Assembly: GCA_963693085.1 (NCBI GenBank)
Contig: OY856409.1
Span: 1,338,544,915-1,338,608,914, forward strand
Length of the DNA stretch: 64,000 bases
Origin: Alisma plantago-aquatica
Lineage: Eukaryota > Streptophyta > Magnoliopsida > Alismatales > Alismataceae
Direction of reading: 5' to 3'
Shown here: piece after piece, positions 49,631-61,020 of the stretch
Position numbering within the stretch: the stretch's first letter is position 1
Layout of the letters: the number at the start of each line of letters is the position of its first letter
Program-made: the position numbers and the translations under genes
Notes under the pieces: model-generated
Database searches by the model: none
What the model was told of the DNA's origin: nothing
What the model saw: only the letters and a program-made list of their open reading frames with translations

Positions 49631-49799
49631 CGGACAACGGATTGTTTTCTCAAACCCCAAAAAACTTGAAAAAGTTTTTTTCATTTTTTTATGCTTTTCG
49701 AGTAACATTCCAAAAGTTCTAATCCTCCTTCTGCTGAGTTTTCATTCCATCAGTCTATTTTTTTCTACACATGATTAACTTCTTATTTGTGTATGTGAC

Positions 49800-51420
49800 G
49801 GTCGAATGCCAGATTTACATCGTTTGATCCTGAGATAGATAAAACTTTTCATCATCTAAATCATCAAAACCGAATTAGGATGGATGAGGAGGAAGTAGCT
49901 CGTAGGATCAACCAGGCTCTTGTAGCTCACAGAGAGCACATCTTAGCCAATCAAGTGGCTAGAGAAGCCACTTTTTGAGTGGCCTACATGGCTGAACAAG
50001 AAACACTAGAGTTTGATAGGAGGGAAGTGGAAAGGCAAAACAATAAAAAGATTTTTTCAGTTCCCAAAACTGCCTATGCACGACACCCAGTAGTACCTCC
50101 TGACATTCTTGCCCCCCAATTCGAAATCTGAACCCAATGGATCACCATGATCCAAGCAAAAGATGATTCTACCCCGTCGGATATTTATGTTAGTATCTGG
50201 AGCACGGAAGAGATATATAAAATAGATCAAGAAAAGAAATATTTGAACTATGATTCATACCTATAATATGGAGAAGACAAAATTGTTTGAAGCACGGACA
50301 GAATCGGAAGCGCCCCTTGTTTCAAAGATGGGTTATTCACATTTAATTTGATGGTCAGAGGCGAGTTCTTTCAAAATTGACTATTTGTTCCTCTGTTAGA
50401 TTCTCTAGCAACAATGGAGAAAGTTGCCAAAATCATCTTCAAAGGTTCATTGACCTTTGTTCCTTGAACAAACTCCCAAGCATCTCTGAAGATGCAATCC
50501 TCCTTAGATTGTTCAAATACTCTCACACCGGACAAGCTAATAGATGGTACAACACCATGGAGAGTGAGGAACATGTTACAACTTGGGAGGTCCTACAAAA
50601 TAAATTTTGGGAAAAATTTACCCTCCTCTCACTTATGAAACCAGGGGACAAATCACTCACTTTTCTATGTCCCCATGAGAATCCCTAGGAGAAGCCTAGA
50701 AAAGATTGAAAGACTTGCTTAGAAAATTCCCTCATCATGATATCTCTCAAGCCCAACTCATAGAAATCTTTTATTGCGGTGTTGATGATGCCACCAAATT
50801 TTTTCTTGATTCTGTGTCTGGAGGAAATTCCATGCACCAAAGTCTAACCAGTGCATGGGAGGTTGTTAAAAATACTTCTGAAACAAGGACTAGATAGGGA
50901 ATTGGTGGGATCCTTAAGATATCCAAAGTTGAAGTTGATCCTGACACCCAAATCATAGCAGAAAGCCTTAAATCAATTGCTCTAAAATAAGATCATTTAG
51001 AGACATCCATAGGCACCTATAGAGAGTTACCCCAACAAATAAAAGTTGGTGATGCTCTTTGTGGAATCTGCCAAGGATATGATCACACCACCTTACACTG
51101 TCAATATCTCTACAACACCCCCATGCAACCTGAATTAGGACAACAATTGGAGGACCTAAATTCTACCATACCTGGCCAGGGTTATTACAACCCCAATCAA
51201 ACTAGAAATCATCCTGGATTTCAATATGGGAACCTTTATGGTGCTGAAAACTCTAGCCAACTCCAATCCCAACAAAGGCCTCCCTACCCTCAAAACAATC
51301 ACCGACCACCACCTGGTTTCCCATACAACAATCAAAGAAATTTTGGGAACCAAGGGAACTATCGGGGCAATCACCAAAACCGACCACCATACCAAGGAAA
51401 ACAATTTTAAAACTTGAACC
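49800..51420 (+). pseudogene. Athila gag (frameshifted)
   Basis: The capsid region is open at 50377-50688 (NHLQRFIDLCSLNKLPSISE, RLFKYSHTGQANRWY, TWEVLQNKFWEKF) and continues at 50706-50897 (MKDLLRKFPHHDISQAQLIE), the Retrotrans_gag domain. Upstream at 49850-50000 is a charged N-terminal stretch with a stop. CGICQGYDHTTLHC (about 51060-51101) is a CX2CX4HX4C zinc knuckle. A Pro/Gln/Asn-rich tail (51123-51410) follows. It is broken by at least three stops or frame changes. Confidence 0.88.
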
Positions 51421-52090
51421 TCCCTCCTCAAAATCTCAATCATCCACCTCCTCAACCACCACAAAATGTTCCTATTCCCCCTCCCTCAGTTGAGGAAAGG
51501 ATAGTCACCTTGCAACAAATCATCCTTACCCAATAAGCTCATCAAAAGGCAACTGACGCCCAGCTAGCTCTCCTATTTTCCCAACAAAAACCCCATGTCG
51601 GCATATTTGTCGCGAAGCCTGAAAACAACCCAAAACATCTCAAACAACTCAATATTGTCTCTACCCATTTAGGAAAGGTACACTCCCCTCCTCCAGAAAA
51701 ACCTTTAACCATACCTTTAGATTTTGAAGATGAAGACATGGTAGTTGTCGAACCCGAAACTACACCTGAACCAACCATCTCTGAACCCCCACGGGTAGAA
51801 GTTGAAGAACCCATCTACACAACCATGATCTCCCTACCAAGCCTGCCTTAAACAAACAAAGCTCGACACCCATGAAATTTAGGGAGGCCATGAAAAAATT
51901 ACATGTTGATATCCCCTTCCTTGATGCTTTAGAAGACATGTCTGCCTGGTCCAAATATATGAAATCTCTCTTGACTAGGAAGTATGACACGGAAGAATAT
52001 GAGATTGTCAAACTCGCTAGGACCACTTCATACATAATCCAAAGTAAGATGCCTAAAAAACATAAGGACCTGGTTCTTTTGGAATAGGGT
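51420..52090 (+). pseudogene. Athila gag-protease linker
   Basis: Proline-rich then acidic sequence (PPPQPPQN-like and PETTPEPTISEPP-like) leading to MKFREAMKKLHVDIPFLDAL (51872 on), a conserved block of Athila polyproteins before the protease. Stops are at about 51537 and 51849-51851. Confidence 0.7.
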
Positions 52091-52614
52091 GCTACTTAGG
52101 TGACAATGCTTGTACAAAAGGCCTAGCTGATTTAGGAGCCAGTATATCCATCATGCCATACAGTCTTTACAAAAGATTAGGATTCAATGACATGTTGCCC
52201 ACAGCCATGACCATTCAATTGGTGGACTCATCCATGACCAAACCCATGGGAATCATAGAAGACATTCCAATTAAGGTTGGGAAAGATATTTATGTCCCAT
52301 GTGACTTTGTGAGCATGGACATCAAAGAAGATTTGCATTACCCACTCATTTTTTGTCATCCCTTCTTATCCACATCCCAGGCCTTAATTGATGTTGAGGC
52401 TGGAACCATTCTATTAAGATTAGGGAGGCAAACCCTAGAGTTTAGGGTATTTGAAAGCATGAAAGGGCCCAGTTTCCAAGAAGAGGTCTATCTCCTTGAT
52501 TGTATTGACAAACTATCTCAACTGAGGAAGGAATGGGAGTTAGTTGATGACCCCCTACACACATCTCTCACTGGCCCTCCTGATTGTGACTTTGATAATG
52601 AACAATTAGATTAA
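52091..52614 (+). pseudogene. Athila aspartic protease
   Basis: LADLGASISIMPYSLYKRLG (about 52126-52185) is the protease active site block. Family members have DLGAS(V/I)N(L/I)MP, so the D-L-G core is present. The frame is open from 52153 to 52614 and also holds VPCDFVSMDI and HPFLSTSQALIDVEAGT, the usual later blocks. A stop lies upstream at about 52087. Confidence 0.88.
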
Positions 52615-53600
52615 TGTAAGGCTCATTTAGATAATTTTGAGGAGATTCCTAATGCTGAAAATGAGGACCTTAAAATGATTTCCATCATGGAAGAAAAATA
52701 TGAACCACCCAAGGCCCTAGAAATGAAGACTCTTCCCATAGGTTTGCAATATGTTTTTCTTGATGAACAACAATTGTATCATGTCATCATAAATTCTGAC
52801 CTTACCCTTGAACAAGAAAACAAACTTATGGGAGAACTTAGGAAAAGAGGAACTAGCTTAGGGTACAAAATGATAGATCTAGTTGGTATAGATTAATACA
52901 TGTACATTCACAATATCCCAATGATAGAAGACAACAAATCCTCCCAAGATCCACAATGAAAACTCGACCCAGACATGAACGAAGTTGTCTGTCTAGAGGT
53001 GATCAAACTTTTGACTGCAAAAATCATCTACCCCATCTCCGACTCCCCATGGGTCAGTTCGGTTCAAGTTGTTCCCAAAAAGGGGGGATCACTGTCATTA
53101 GAAATGATAAGAATGAACTTATTCCCACCCACACCGTTACAGGATGCATAATGTGCGTTGACTATATGAATATCAACAAGGCAACTAGGAATGACCACTT
53201 TCCACTCCCCTTCCTAGATCAAGTTCTTGAATGCTTATCCCATCAACAATACTTTTGTTATCTAAATGGCTACTCAAGATTTTATTAGATTCCTATCCAT
53301 CCTGAAGATCAAGAAAAAACAAACTTCATATGTCTCTTTGGCACTTACGCATTCAGACGAATGTCCTTCGGCTTATACAATGCACCAGCCACCTTCCAAC
53401 GGTGTATGTTAGCCATCTTTGCAGGATTGACCAAAACTATAATGGAGGTGTTCATGGATGACTTCTCCATTTATGGAGACAGTTTTGACTCTTTCCTTAG
53501 AAATCTTACCCTTGTTCTTGATAGATGTGTTGAGTCACACTTAGTCCTTAATTGGGAAAGTGTCACTTCATGGTTAAGGAGGGAATTATTCTAGGCCATA
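52615..53600 (+). pseudogene. Athila reverse transcriptase
   Basis: Blocks in order: VVPKKGGITVIRND (about 53067-53108), CVDYMNINKATRNDHFPLPF (about 53154-53210), YLNGYSRFY then a stop (53286-53288), IPIHPEDQEKTNF, MSFGLYNAPATFQRCM, and the catalytic MEVFMDDFSIYGDSF with both aspartates (about 53442-53486). A frame change at about 53552 leads to [17 protein letters not shown]. The family's C(V/I)DYRKLN has become CVDYMNIN. Confidence 0.93.
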
Positions 53601-54419
53601 GAGTAAGCAACCAAGGCATAGAAGTTGACCAGGCTAAAATTGAGGTCATCACCAAGCTTCCACCCCCGATCTTAGTCAAAGACATTCGAGCCTTTTTGGG
53701 ACATTCCGGTTTCTATCGGCGATTCATCTGCAACTTCTCCAAAATCACCAAACCTCTAACCAACCTTCTTCAAAAGGAGGTGCCCTTCTTTAACAAAGCT
53801 TGCATGGATAGTTTTTTATGTTTGAAAAATGCTCTCATGGCCACTTCAATCATCTATGCACCGGACTGGGTCCTACCCTTTGAAATCATGTGCGATGCTA
53901 GTGACTTTGTTGTAGGTTCCATCCTAGGACAGCAAATTGATAAGAAAAATCATGTCATATACTATGCATCCAAGACCTTAGATGAAGCTCAGCGAAATTA
54001 CACTGTCACTAAAAAAGAAATGATGGCCATTGTCTATTCCTTTGATAAATTTTGCTCATACTTAGTTGGCTCCAAAGTCATTGTTTACACTGACCATGCA
54101 GCCATTTGCTGCCTCATGACTAAGAAGGATACCAAACCTAGACTCATAAGGTGGATTCTGCTACTGCAAGAGTTTGACCTAGAGATCTTAGACAAAAAAA
54201 GGGCCAGAAAATGTTGTGGCTAATCACCTAAGTCAACTTAGATATAGCCAACCCGATGATACCCCCATAAATGAATCCTTACCTGATGATCAATTGCTCA
54301 AGGTGGACTCCCAATTTCCTTGGTGTGCAGACTGTATAAATTATTTAGCTACCGGAGTACTGCACCCTGAATACAAGGGACATTCTAAAGCTAAATTTTT
54401 ACATGACGTAAAAAACTGA
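53552..54419 (+). pseudogene. Athila RT thumb and RNase H
   Basis: 53552-54223 is open: [33 protein letters not shown], then RNase H blocks [35 protein letters not shown] and [12 protein letters not shown] frame change at about 54205 leads to [14 protein letters not shown] (normally VADHLSRL), ending near 54419. Confidence 0.93.
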
Positions 54420-55675
54420 TATTGGGATGAACCTTATCAGTTTAGACTGTTTCGAAGGTCTATATCATCATTGTGTTTCCCAAGAAGAAAGCTCTGATAT
54501 TCTTAAACAATGTCATTTTGGCCCTATGGTGGGCACATGAGTTCCCAGAACACACCTAGGAGAGTTCTGCAGTGTGGGTTCTTTTGGCCCACCATCTTCA
54601 AAGACTCTTACGAATATGTGCTCTCATGTGACCAATGTCAAAGGATGGGTAACATCTCCAAACGTGACCAATTGCCCTTAACTTCTTGGCAGGAATTAGA
54701 AATCTTTGACGTCTAGGGAATCGACTACATGGGGCCATTTCCTTCTTCTTATGGGTATGCATACAATTTAGTTGCAGTTGATTATGTGTCAAAGTGGGTT
54801 GAAGATATACCCACTAAAACTTGTGATTCCAAACTCGTTAAAAAACTCTTTAAAGACATTATTTTTCCTAGATTTGGAGTCCCACGCACCATCATTTCCG
54901 ACGGGGGATCCCATTTTAAAAAAAACCTTTGAGGCCTTATTGAAAAAATACGGCGTCTACCACAAAGTCGCCACTCCTTACCATCCTTAGACTAGTGGGA
55001 AAGTTGAAGTATCCAATAGGAAAATCAAGTCCATTTTAGAAAAAAAAATTGTTGGTACGTCGCACTAGAAAAGATTGGGCCTTGAAAAATCAATGGCGCA
55101 TTGTGGGCATACTGAACTACCTACAAAACACCCATATGCACTACCTTGTTCAGAATGATTTATGGCAAATCATGCCACCTGACGATAGAATTAGAACATA
55201 AGGCCAGCTGGGCCATCAAAAGCTTGATTTTTGATCTTCTGGCAGCTGGAAAAAATGTCTTCTCCAAATAAATGAACTAGACAAACTTAGAATGAGTGCT
55301 TATGAGAATGTGAGAATCTACAAAGACCGAACTAAACTATGTCATGACGGTCACATCAAACGCAAGGACATTAGAGAAGGTGACCAAGTTCTAATGTCTA
55401 ACTCCAGGTTAAGCCTTTTTCCTGGAAAATTTAAGTCAAGATGGTATGGTCCCTACCTCGTCAAATATGCCTATCCACATGGTGCCTTCCTTCTCTGGGA
55501 TAAGTTTTTGTGTGAATTTAAAGTTAATGGGCATCGACTCAAAAGATACACAACCACTAAAGACCTTGTTGCTTCATATACCAATAATTGCTCATCCTTG
55601 GAAGACCTTACCTTAACTGACCCTCAAACCCCTCAGAATCTCAATAAGTTGATCTCTCACCTATCGAGCCTTTGA
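54420..55675 (+). pseudogene. Athila integrase
   Basis: Zinc region: GGHMSSQNTPRRVLQCGFFW and CDQCQRMGNISKRDQ (54520-54670). Catalytic core after a stop: [33 protein letters not shown] (second Asp), then after a frame change and a stop SGKVEVSNRKIKSIL (Glu). The C-terminal part is open at 55292-55675 with REGDQVLMSNSRLSLFPGKF, KSRWYGPYLVK and FKVNGHRLKRY. The three catalytic acidic residues remain, but the frame is broken at least four times. Confidence 0.92.
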
Positions 55676-57397
55676 CATAAAATATGGCGCTTGTTGGCAG
55701 GCAACCCAACCCTATCTTCCTTCCATCTCTTTTTCTTTACCTTGTTATTTCATCTTGTATTTATTTCCTTTTTTAGCCCCACCAGACGATCGTCTTGCAC
55801 ACCCAACTGACTGTTTCATTTGCTGTCTAAAGGACTAATTGGGCTCTCAACCGATCGGCTCAAACCAATTGAAAATCACAACCCTCTAGCTCTGAACCGG
55901 TCTGGCCCCTCCCTTCCCCATGCATTGAGCCGACCGATTCATAATTGCAATACATAACCACTCTGACACATCGGATTCCTTTCGACGTGTTGTCCCAAGG
56001 GGTGCGAACCAACTAGCTCGCAGGCCCAAACAACTGATTCGACACCCACGAATGGATATATAGCCCAGTCGAGTTTAATACTCATCCCACACCCTCAACT
56101 CACTCTTCTTCTAACCTAGCCGCCACCCACCTAAGCTCTCGACGACGAGCCAACCGACCAGCCCTCAGGCCAGCTGACCTCTTCCAGTGAGCTCCTCATC
56201 ACGACGAACGCTGATTGGCCCTTCAGCAAGCTGAGTGCTTCACAGCGCTAGTTGATCAGCCCTCAGGCCAGTTCAGCCCCTTGTAGTGCCATCCCCACTC
56301 CCCTTACTGGGAAAACTACTAATCCTCCCACCCACAGAATCCACCACCATAGTGATCTTCTTCCCTCCATCACGATCTAAGGGTTTGCTCAGGATGAGTA
56401 AAGCTCTAAGTCTGGGGTGGGTGGGTGGTACGTGTTCCACCACTTGATCTTCTCTTTTTAGCATTTTTCTTTTGTATTTCAAATTAATTGCATTTCCTTT
56501 TTCAAACTTTGTCATTTACCTAGTCAGCCAATTGATGTATCTTCTATTCAAAAAAAATTAGATAAATCTTTTATTTCACATAAATTGTTCAAAATCTTTA
56601 CATTTTTTAAATACCAAGTTCTCCATACCTAAATTAGCAATATTCTTGAAAAAGATGACAAGCCTTAGAGAATCAAATGCAAACTTTCTTATCTTTAGCA
56701 TTAGATTAACTGATCGATCTTTCTCATATAATGTATTTACACAATTTTTCTTACTGATGCAACAACACTCTAAAAAAAAGTATTTTGCATGGGAAAATAA
56801 TCCACATGTCAACCCCTAAGCCCGAGGTGGCATGCTCCTCCTTTCTTCCTTCTTCCATACCCCTCGTAAATGTAATAGGGGCTTACCGCCAAAAGCTGCC
56901 AAAAAAAGAGCACACAAAAAAAATTATGGTCAATATCCCGAGTCGAATAGAGGAGGGATCATTCTTCCACACCCCTCGTAAATGTAATAGGGGTGTACTG
57001 TCAAAAGATGACAAAAAAGAGCACATAAAAAATGTGGTCAATGTAACCACAAGTCCATGAATCATATCCTAAGTCAAATAGAGGGGGGATCCTTCTTCTA
57101 CACCCCACAATTTCTCATTCATGTGCCCAAAAAAATGTAAATAAATTTTTGAGTGTTGAAGTGTAAGTAGGTTTAAGACTGTTTGTGCAAAGTATAAGTT
57201 TGAAAGAGAAAGTTATGAAAAATATCTTTTATAAGAAATATAGAACTTATATTTTGTGATTCTAGGAGATGGGTTGCTTGGCCATGAAAAGGATAGAAGA
57301 TATTGCTAATTGAGAGAGGATGAACATGTTTCTTCCAAAAAACTTTGAATTATTTTGATTGCTTGATGACAAGCAAATGCTTAAGTCTGTGGTATTT
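55676..57397 (+). other. Athila post-pol region, no env-like ORF
   Basis: About 1.7 kb. The first part (55780-56290) is C-rich and carries scattered CCGATCGG-like motifs (for example CAACCGATCGGCTC near 55847-55860). The rest is A+T-rich. An env-like ORF, found in some Athila elements, is not visible. It ends with a weak polypurine tract (AAGTCTGTGGTATTT, about 57382-57396) before the 3' LTR. Confidence 0.65.
56850..57105 (+). repeat. ~110-130 bp tandem duplication in Athila tail
   Basis: Units at 56850-56961 and 56962-57092, with a third start at 57093. Each begins TTCTTCCACACCCCTCGTAA, includes AAAAAAGAGCACA and ends AATAGAGGGGGGATC. Confidence 0.85.
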
Positions 57398-59039
57398 TGA
57401 TGTGTTCTAATCTACCACCCTTTTACACAACCTTCTAAGTCTTGTTACATAGAATTTCTTATTTTTATCTACTGAAAAAGAACTAATTGTCATCTGCATC
57501 CTTTTATCACAATTAAACCTTATTCTCATCAAAAACTATTCAATACTTACAGAATCGGGTCACGATCTGATCGGTTGACATTCCAACTGAGCAATTTCAG
57601 ATTCCAGACGGTCGGCTCACTCTCTCTAGATTGTCGGCTCACTCTCTCCAGATGATCGGTTGACACCACCCTCAGTCGATGCACCTTGTTCAAATGCCCA
57701 GTTGAATCGGCATGCTATTCAAACGTAAAATGCTCATTTGAGACTCCAAAGCGGGAGTTTTCCCGCTCCAACCGAGTGAGTCAAGGGGCGCCACCACCCA
57801 AATCTAGGTTTGATGATAGCTTCCTCGGCTCCCGTCCTTTCCAAACCCCAACCGATCGGTTGGCAGTTCAAAATCAGTTCAAAAAGCATCTGTCGACCCT
57901 CTTTTACCCCAAAACCTAATTGTAAAGCCCCTCCTTCTCCTAAAAAAGGAGGGGCACTTCCTCATCACAAGTATCATCTTTTGTACGAAGAAGTTTCAAA
58001 TAATTATTCTCTTGTGTTCTTATATCTCGTTCATCAATAAAGATTATTTGTTCGCAAGCCAAGTGTTCTTTTAGTTTGTCTATTCCTTACTTCAATTGTT
58101 ATTAGATCTAGACCTTCTCCTGCCTCTTCTTCTTCTGTAAATCAGAGCAAGGAATTAAGACTCAGCCATTTAATAGTCTCTAGCCTAAGGATTGATCATT
58201 TATTAAGTCTAGACTATGGCTAGAATGCTTTCTTCCTCCGTCTACCTTTATTCTACAAGCATGAGTGAGTAGTTTTTCTATCGAGGCAAGGAGACTAGCC
58301 CCTTATCCATGGTTTGAATCGTATTAAATCTTAAGAACGACTTCTATTAGATGTCTTTTAGTTTTAAGTATTGATGGTCTATCAATTGATTACTCGATTA
58401 GATCATTTGTTAATCTAGGTGAAAATAACCATGGAAACCCGGATTTAGAACAATAAAATTAATTGTATAGAGGTTTTGAAACTACCATAGATTTGTCTCT
58501 TTTTAGATGATGGACTAAGAACCATGAGCACAGGACTAATGGACTCATGTGGAGTTCATCTTTTGTGAATTTTAGTTAATTCACATGCCTTCATCCGTTT
58601 TGTCGTTTGAAAGATTTAGTTTGATTCTCGCCTAGGCTAAGGTGGTGAAAACCCCTACAAATCTCGATATTCCCTCATCTGAATTCAATCATTGTTTGAT
58701 CTACTCTTTTTACATTCTAGTCTTTCCATTACAATCTCTCCTTTTCCTTGTGATAGAGTAATTTTAGTTCTTGTTAGTATAACTTTACTTTTTGTTTTTC
58801 ATTTCTGTACTAGCATAAATCAACCCCCAAATCCAATTTTTACTTTCTGTTCCAAAATAAAAATACCAAAAAAATAAATAAAAAAATTTCAACAAAACTA
58901 ATTGGGATTGGAGTCTACTATCTTAAGAATGTTGTCCTATGAGATCGACCCTTCTATACTAGCCTTAATTGGACAGTAAAAAATGTTAAACTCTAGGATT
59001 AATATCTTAGTGAGTGTAGTGCACTTCGCCGCATAAGCA
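57398..59039 (+). repeat. Athila 3' LTR (1642 bp)
   Basis: From TGATGTGTTCTAA to GCCGCATAAGCA. It retains GATCGG-type motifs better than the 5' LTR (57561-57663 and 57849-57873, the latter CCAACCGATCGGTTGG). Target duplication GCATA follows. Confidence 0.93.
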
Positions 59040-59330
59040 GCATATCACATGTTAGTATGTTTTTTCTTAAAGTGTACACTTAAACAAATGTTAATTTTCC
59101 AGTTGAACATTCATTATAGCATTAGAAATTACCTCTTCTCAATTAAATGTAAGCTACTATAGATATCTCACCTTGCCCTTCGCCCTTTTTAAGTATGATC
59201 GTAGATTATGCAAAGAGCAAGGACATTATCTTGATGTTATACCAGGAAATGAAATGATGTCATACGATGTCCATCGAATTCAATTAAGGGTGGTTTGGAT
59301 GCAAACTTTATGAAACATAGTAATATGTTA
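59040..59330. repeat. ~0.55-kb duplicated unit, copy 2, right part
   Basis: It resumes at the Athila target duplication and matches copy 1 up to TTTATGAAACAT, then continues GTAATATGTTAG as found at 47601-47612. Confidence 0.8.
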
Positions 59331-59472
59331 GCGAAAATGATATGGTCACACACAGCACCCCTCACGCGCGGGTTCTATGCGCGGCCGGCTGGGTGGTTGG
59401 GTGGTTTTGTTGGGGGAGAAGCTGATTTGGGGTGTATGACGTGGCGGGTTTTAATTGGATGGGTAGGAGGAG
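59331..59472. other. Short G-rich stretch with CpG
   Basis: It contains CACGCGCGGG and GCGCGGCCGGC within an A+T-rich neighbourhood. It borders the TIR element; it may be its outer end or independent DNA. Confidence 0.3.
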
Positions 59473-61020
59473 GTTGTGTAATTGATAAACACATTTATTT
59501 TACTTATAACTTTTGAACCGTGATGAATTTTTTGATGAAACAAAAACCATTAGATTCGTTATGAAAAGTACATTCCAGCAAGACTAATATTGATACATTT
59601 TTAATAAAAAAATATAAAAATAATATGAATAGGTGATGTGTTGAGAGAGAAAATTCTTTTATTTATAATTTCTAAACTGTGATGAATTTTTGAAAAAAAA
59701 TAAAACCATTAAATTTGTGATAAAAATATATTCAAACAAGAGTAATATTGATATACAATAGGTTGAAAATGCCCAAAAAGACTAAATAGCGCTCAAAAAT
59801 GGCTAAATAGCGCCTAAAAATGGCTAAAATTCTTGGGTACCAAACAAACTTATTTGGGTGTCATTATTTTTTGTTGTCAATACCTTATTTGGACGCCATC
59901 TTTATATTTCTGGGTGTCAATGAACCATTGTCTGTGTCAATTAACCATCTTTGGGTGTCAATTAGTCATTTTGGGCGTCATTAAGTTATTATTGGGTGTG
60001 AAGTACTCTTATACCCTATTTAACGAGCCATTAAGTTGTTCTTGGGTGTCAAACAAACCTATTTGGGCGTCGTTATGTTGTTTTGGTTGTCAGTACCTTA
60101 TTTGGGCGACATGTTTATATTTCTGAGTGTCAATGAACTATTTTTGGCGTCAATTAACCATTTTTTGGTGTCAATGGTCATTTATGATCGTCTTTATACT
60201 TTTGGGTGTCAATGAACTATTTTAGACATCAATTAACTATCTTTGGGTGTCAATTAGCCATTTCTAGACGCTATTAAGTTGTTATTGGGTGTGAAGTATC
60301 CTTATACCCTATTTAAACTGTAAAATCATATTTGGGCGCCACTAAGTTGTTCTTGGGTGTCAACCAGACCTATTTAGACGTCGTTATGTTGTTTTAGTTG
60401 TCAATACCTTATTTGTGTGTCATTTTTATTCTTATGGATGTCAATTAACTATTTTGGACATCAATTAACTATTTTTGGGTGTCAATAGCCATTTATGGGT
60501 GCCATAACGTCCAAAAATGGCTAAATAGCGCCAAATTTGCTAAAATTATTGAGCATCAAACAAACCTATTTGGGCGTCGTTGTATTATTTTTTGTTGTCA
60601 ATGCCTTATTTGAGTGTCATCTTTATACTTATAGGTGTCAATTAACCATCTTTGGGTGTCAATAGTCATTTATGGGCGTCCTTAATGTTGTTTTTTATTG
60701 TGCAATACCTTAAATGTTTAGTTATCAATTACCTAAGATGTGATTTAACACGTATAATATTTACTTGGGTATCATTTTTATACTTTGGATATTAATGAAC
60801 TATTTCTAGGCGTCAATGAACCATCTTTGGGTGTCAATTAACCTATATATATTATTTTTATATTTTTTCTCAATAATATGTCAACATTAGTCTTGTTGGA
60901 TTGTATTTTTCGTAACGAATCCAATAATTTTTCTTTCATTAAAAAATTCATTACAACAGTTCAAAAGTTATAAACAAAATAAATTTATTTCTGTTGTATA
61001 ATTTCAAAAAAAATCACACA
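59473..61020. mobile_element. Non-autonomous TIR (foldback-like) element with repetitive core
   Basis: Left arm 59473-59634 and right arm 60841-about 61020 are inverted copies sharing TATAACTTTTGAAC, TGATGAATTTTTT(A/G)ATGAAA, GATTCGTTA and AAAAATATAAAAATAATAT. A second, diverged copy of the left arm follows at about 59650-59760. Between them is a dense array of GGGTGTCAATTAACCAT-like words. No transposase is present. Superfamily is undetermined (Mutator-like MITE or foldback); I could not define the target duplication. Confidence 0.7.
59818..60850 (+). repeat. Degenerate ~22-bp repeats with a higher-order period
   Basis: The basic word TTTGGGTGTCAATTAACCAT and variants recur dozens of times. 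A larger unit starts with GTGTCAAACAAACCTATTTG at about 59834, 60044, 60354 and 60551, giving larger units of about 200-310 bp. All words read in the same direction. Confidence 0.8.

Larger units (their letters stand above)
47947..59039 (+). mobile_element. Athila-like Ty3/gypsy element (whole span)
   Basis: LTRs 47947-49613 and 57398-59039, target duplication GCATA (47942-47946 and 59040-59044). The primer site at 49617 is of the tRNA-Asp type used by Athila elements. Internal order is gag, protease, RT, RNase H, integrase, followed by about 1.7 kb without env-like ORF. The LTR pair is visibly more diverged than those of the nested elements, and pol has many stops and frameshifts, so this is an older insertion. 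Confidence 0.93.
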
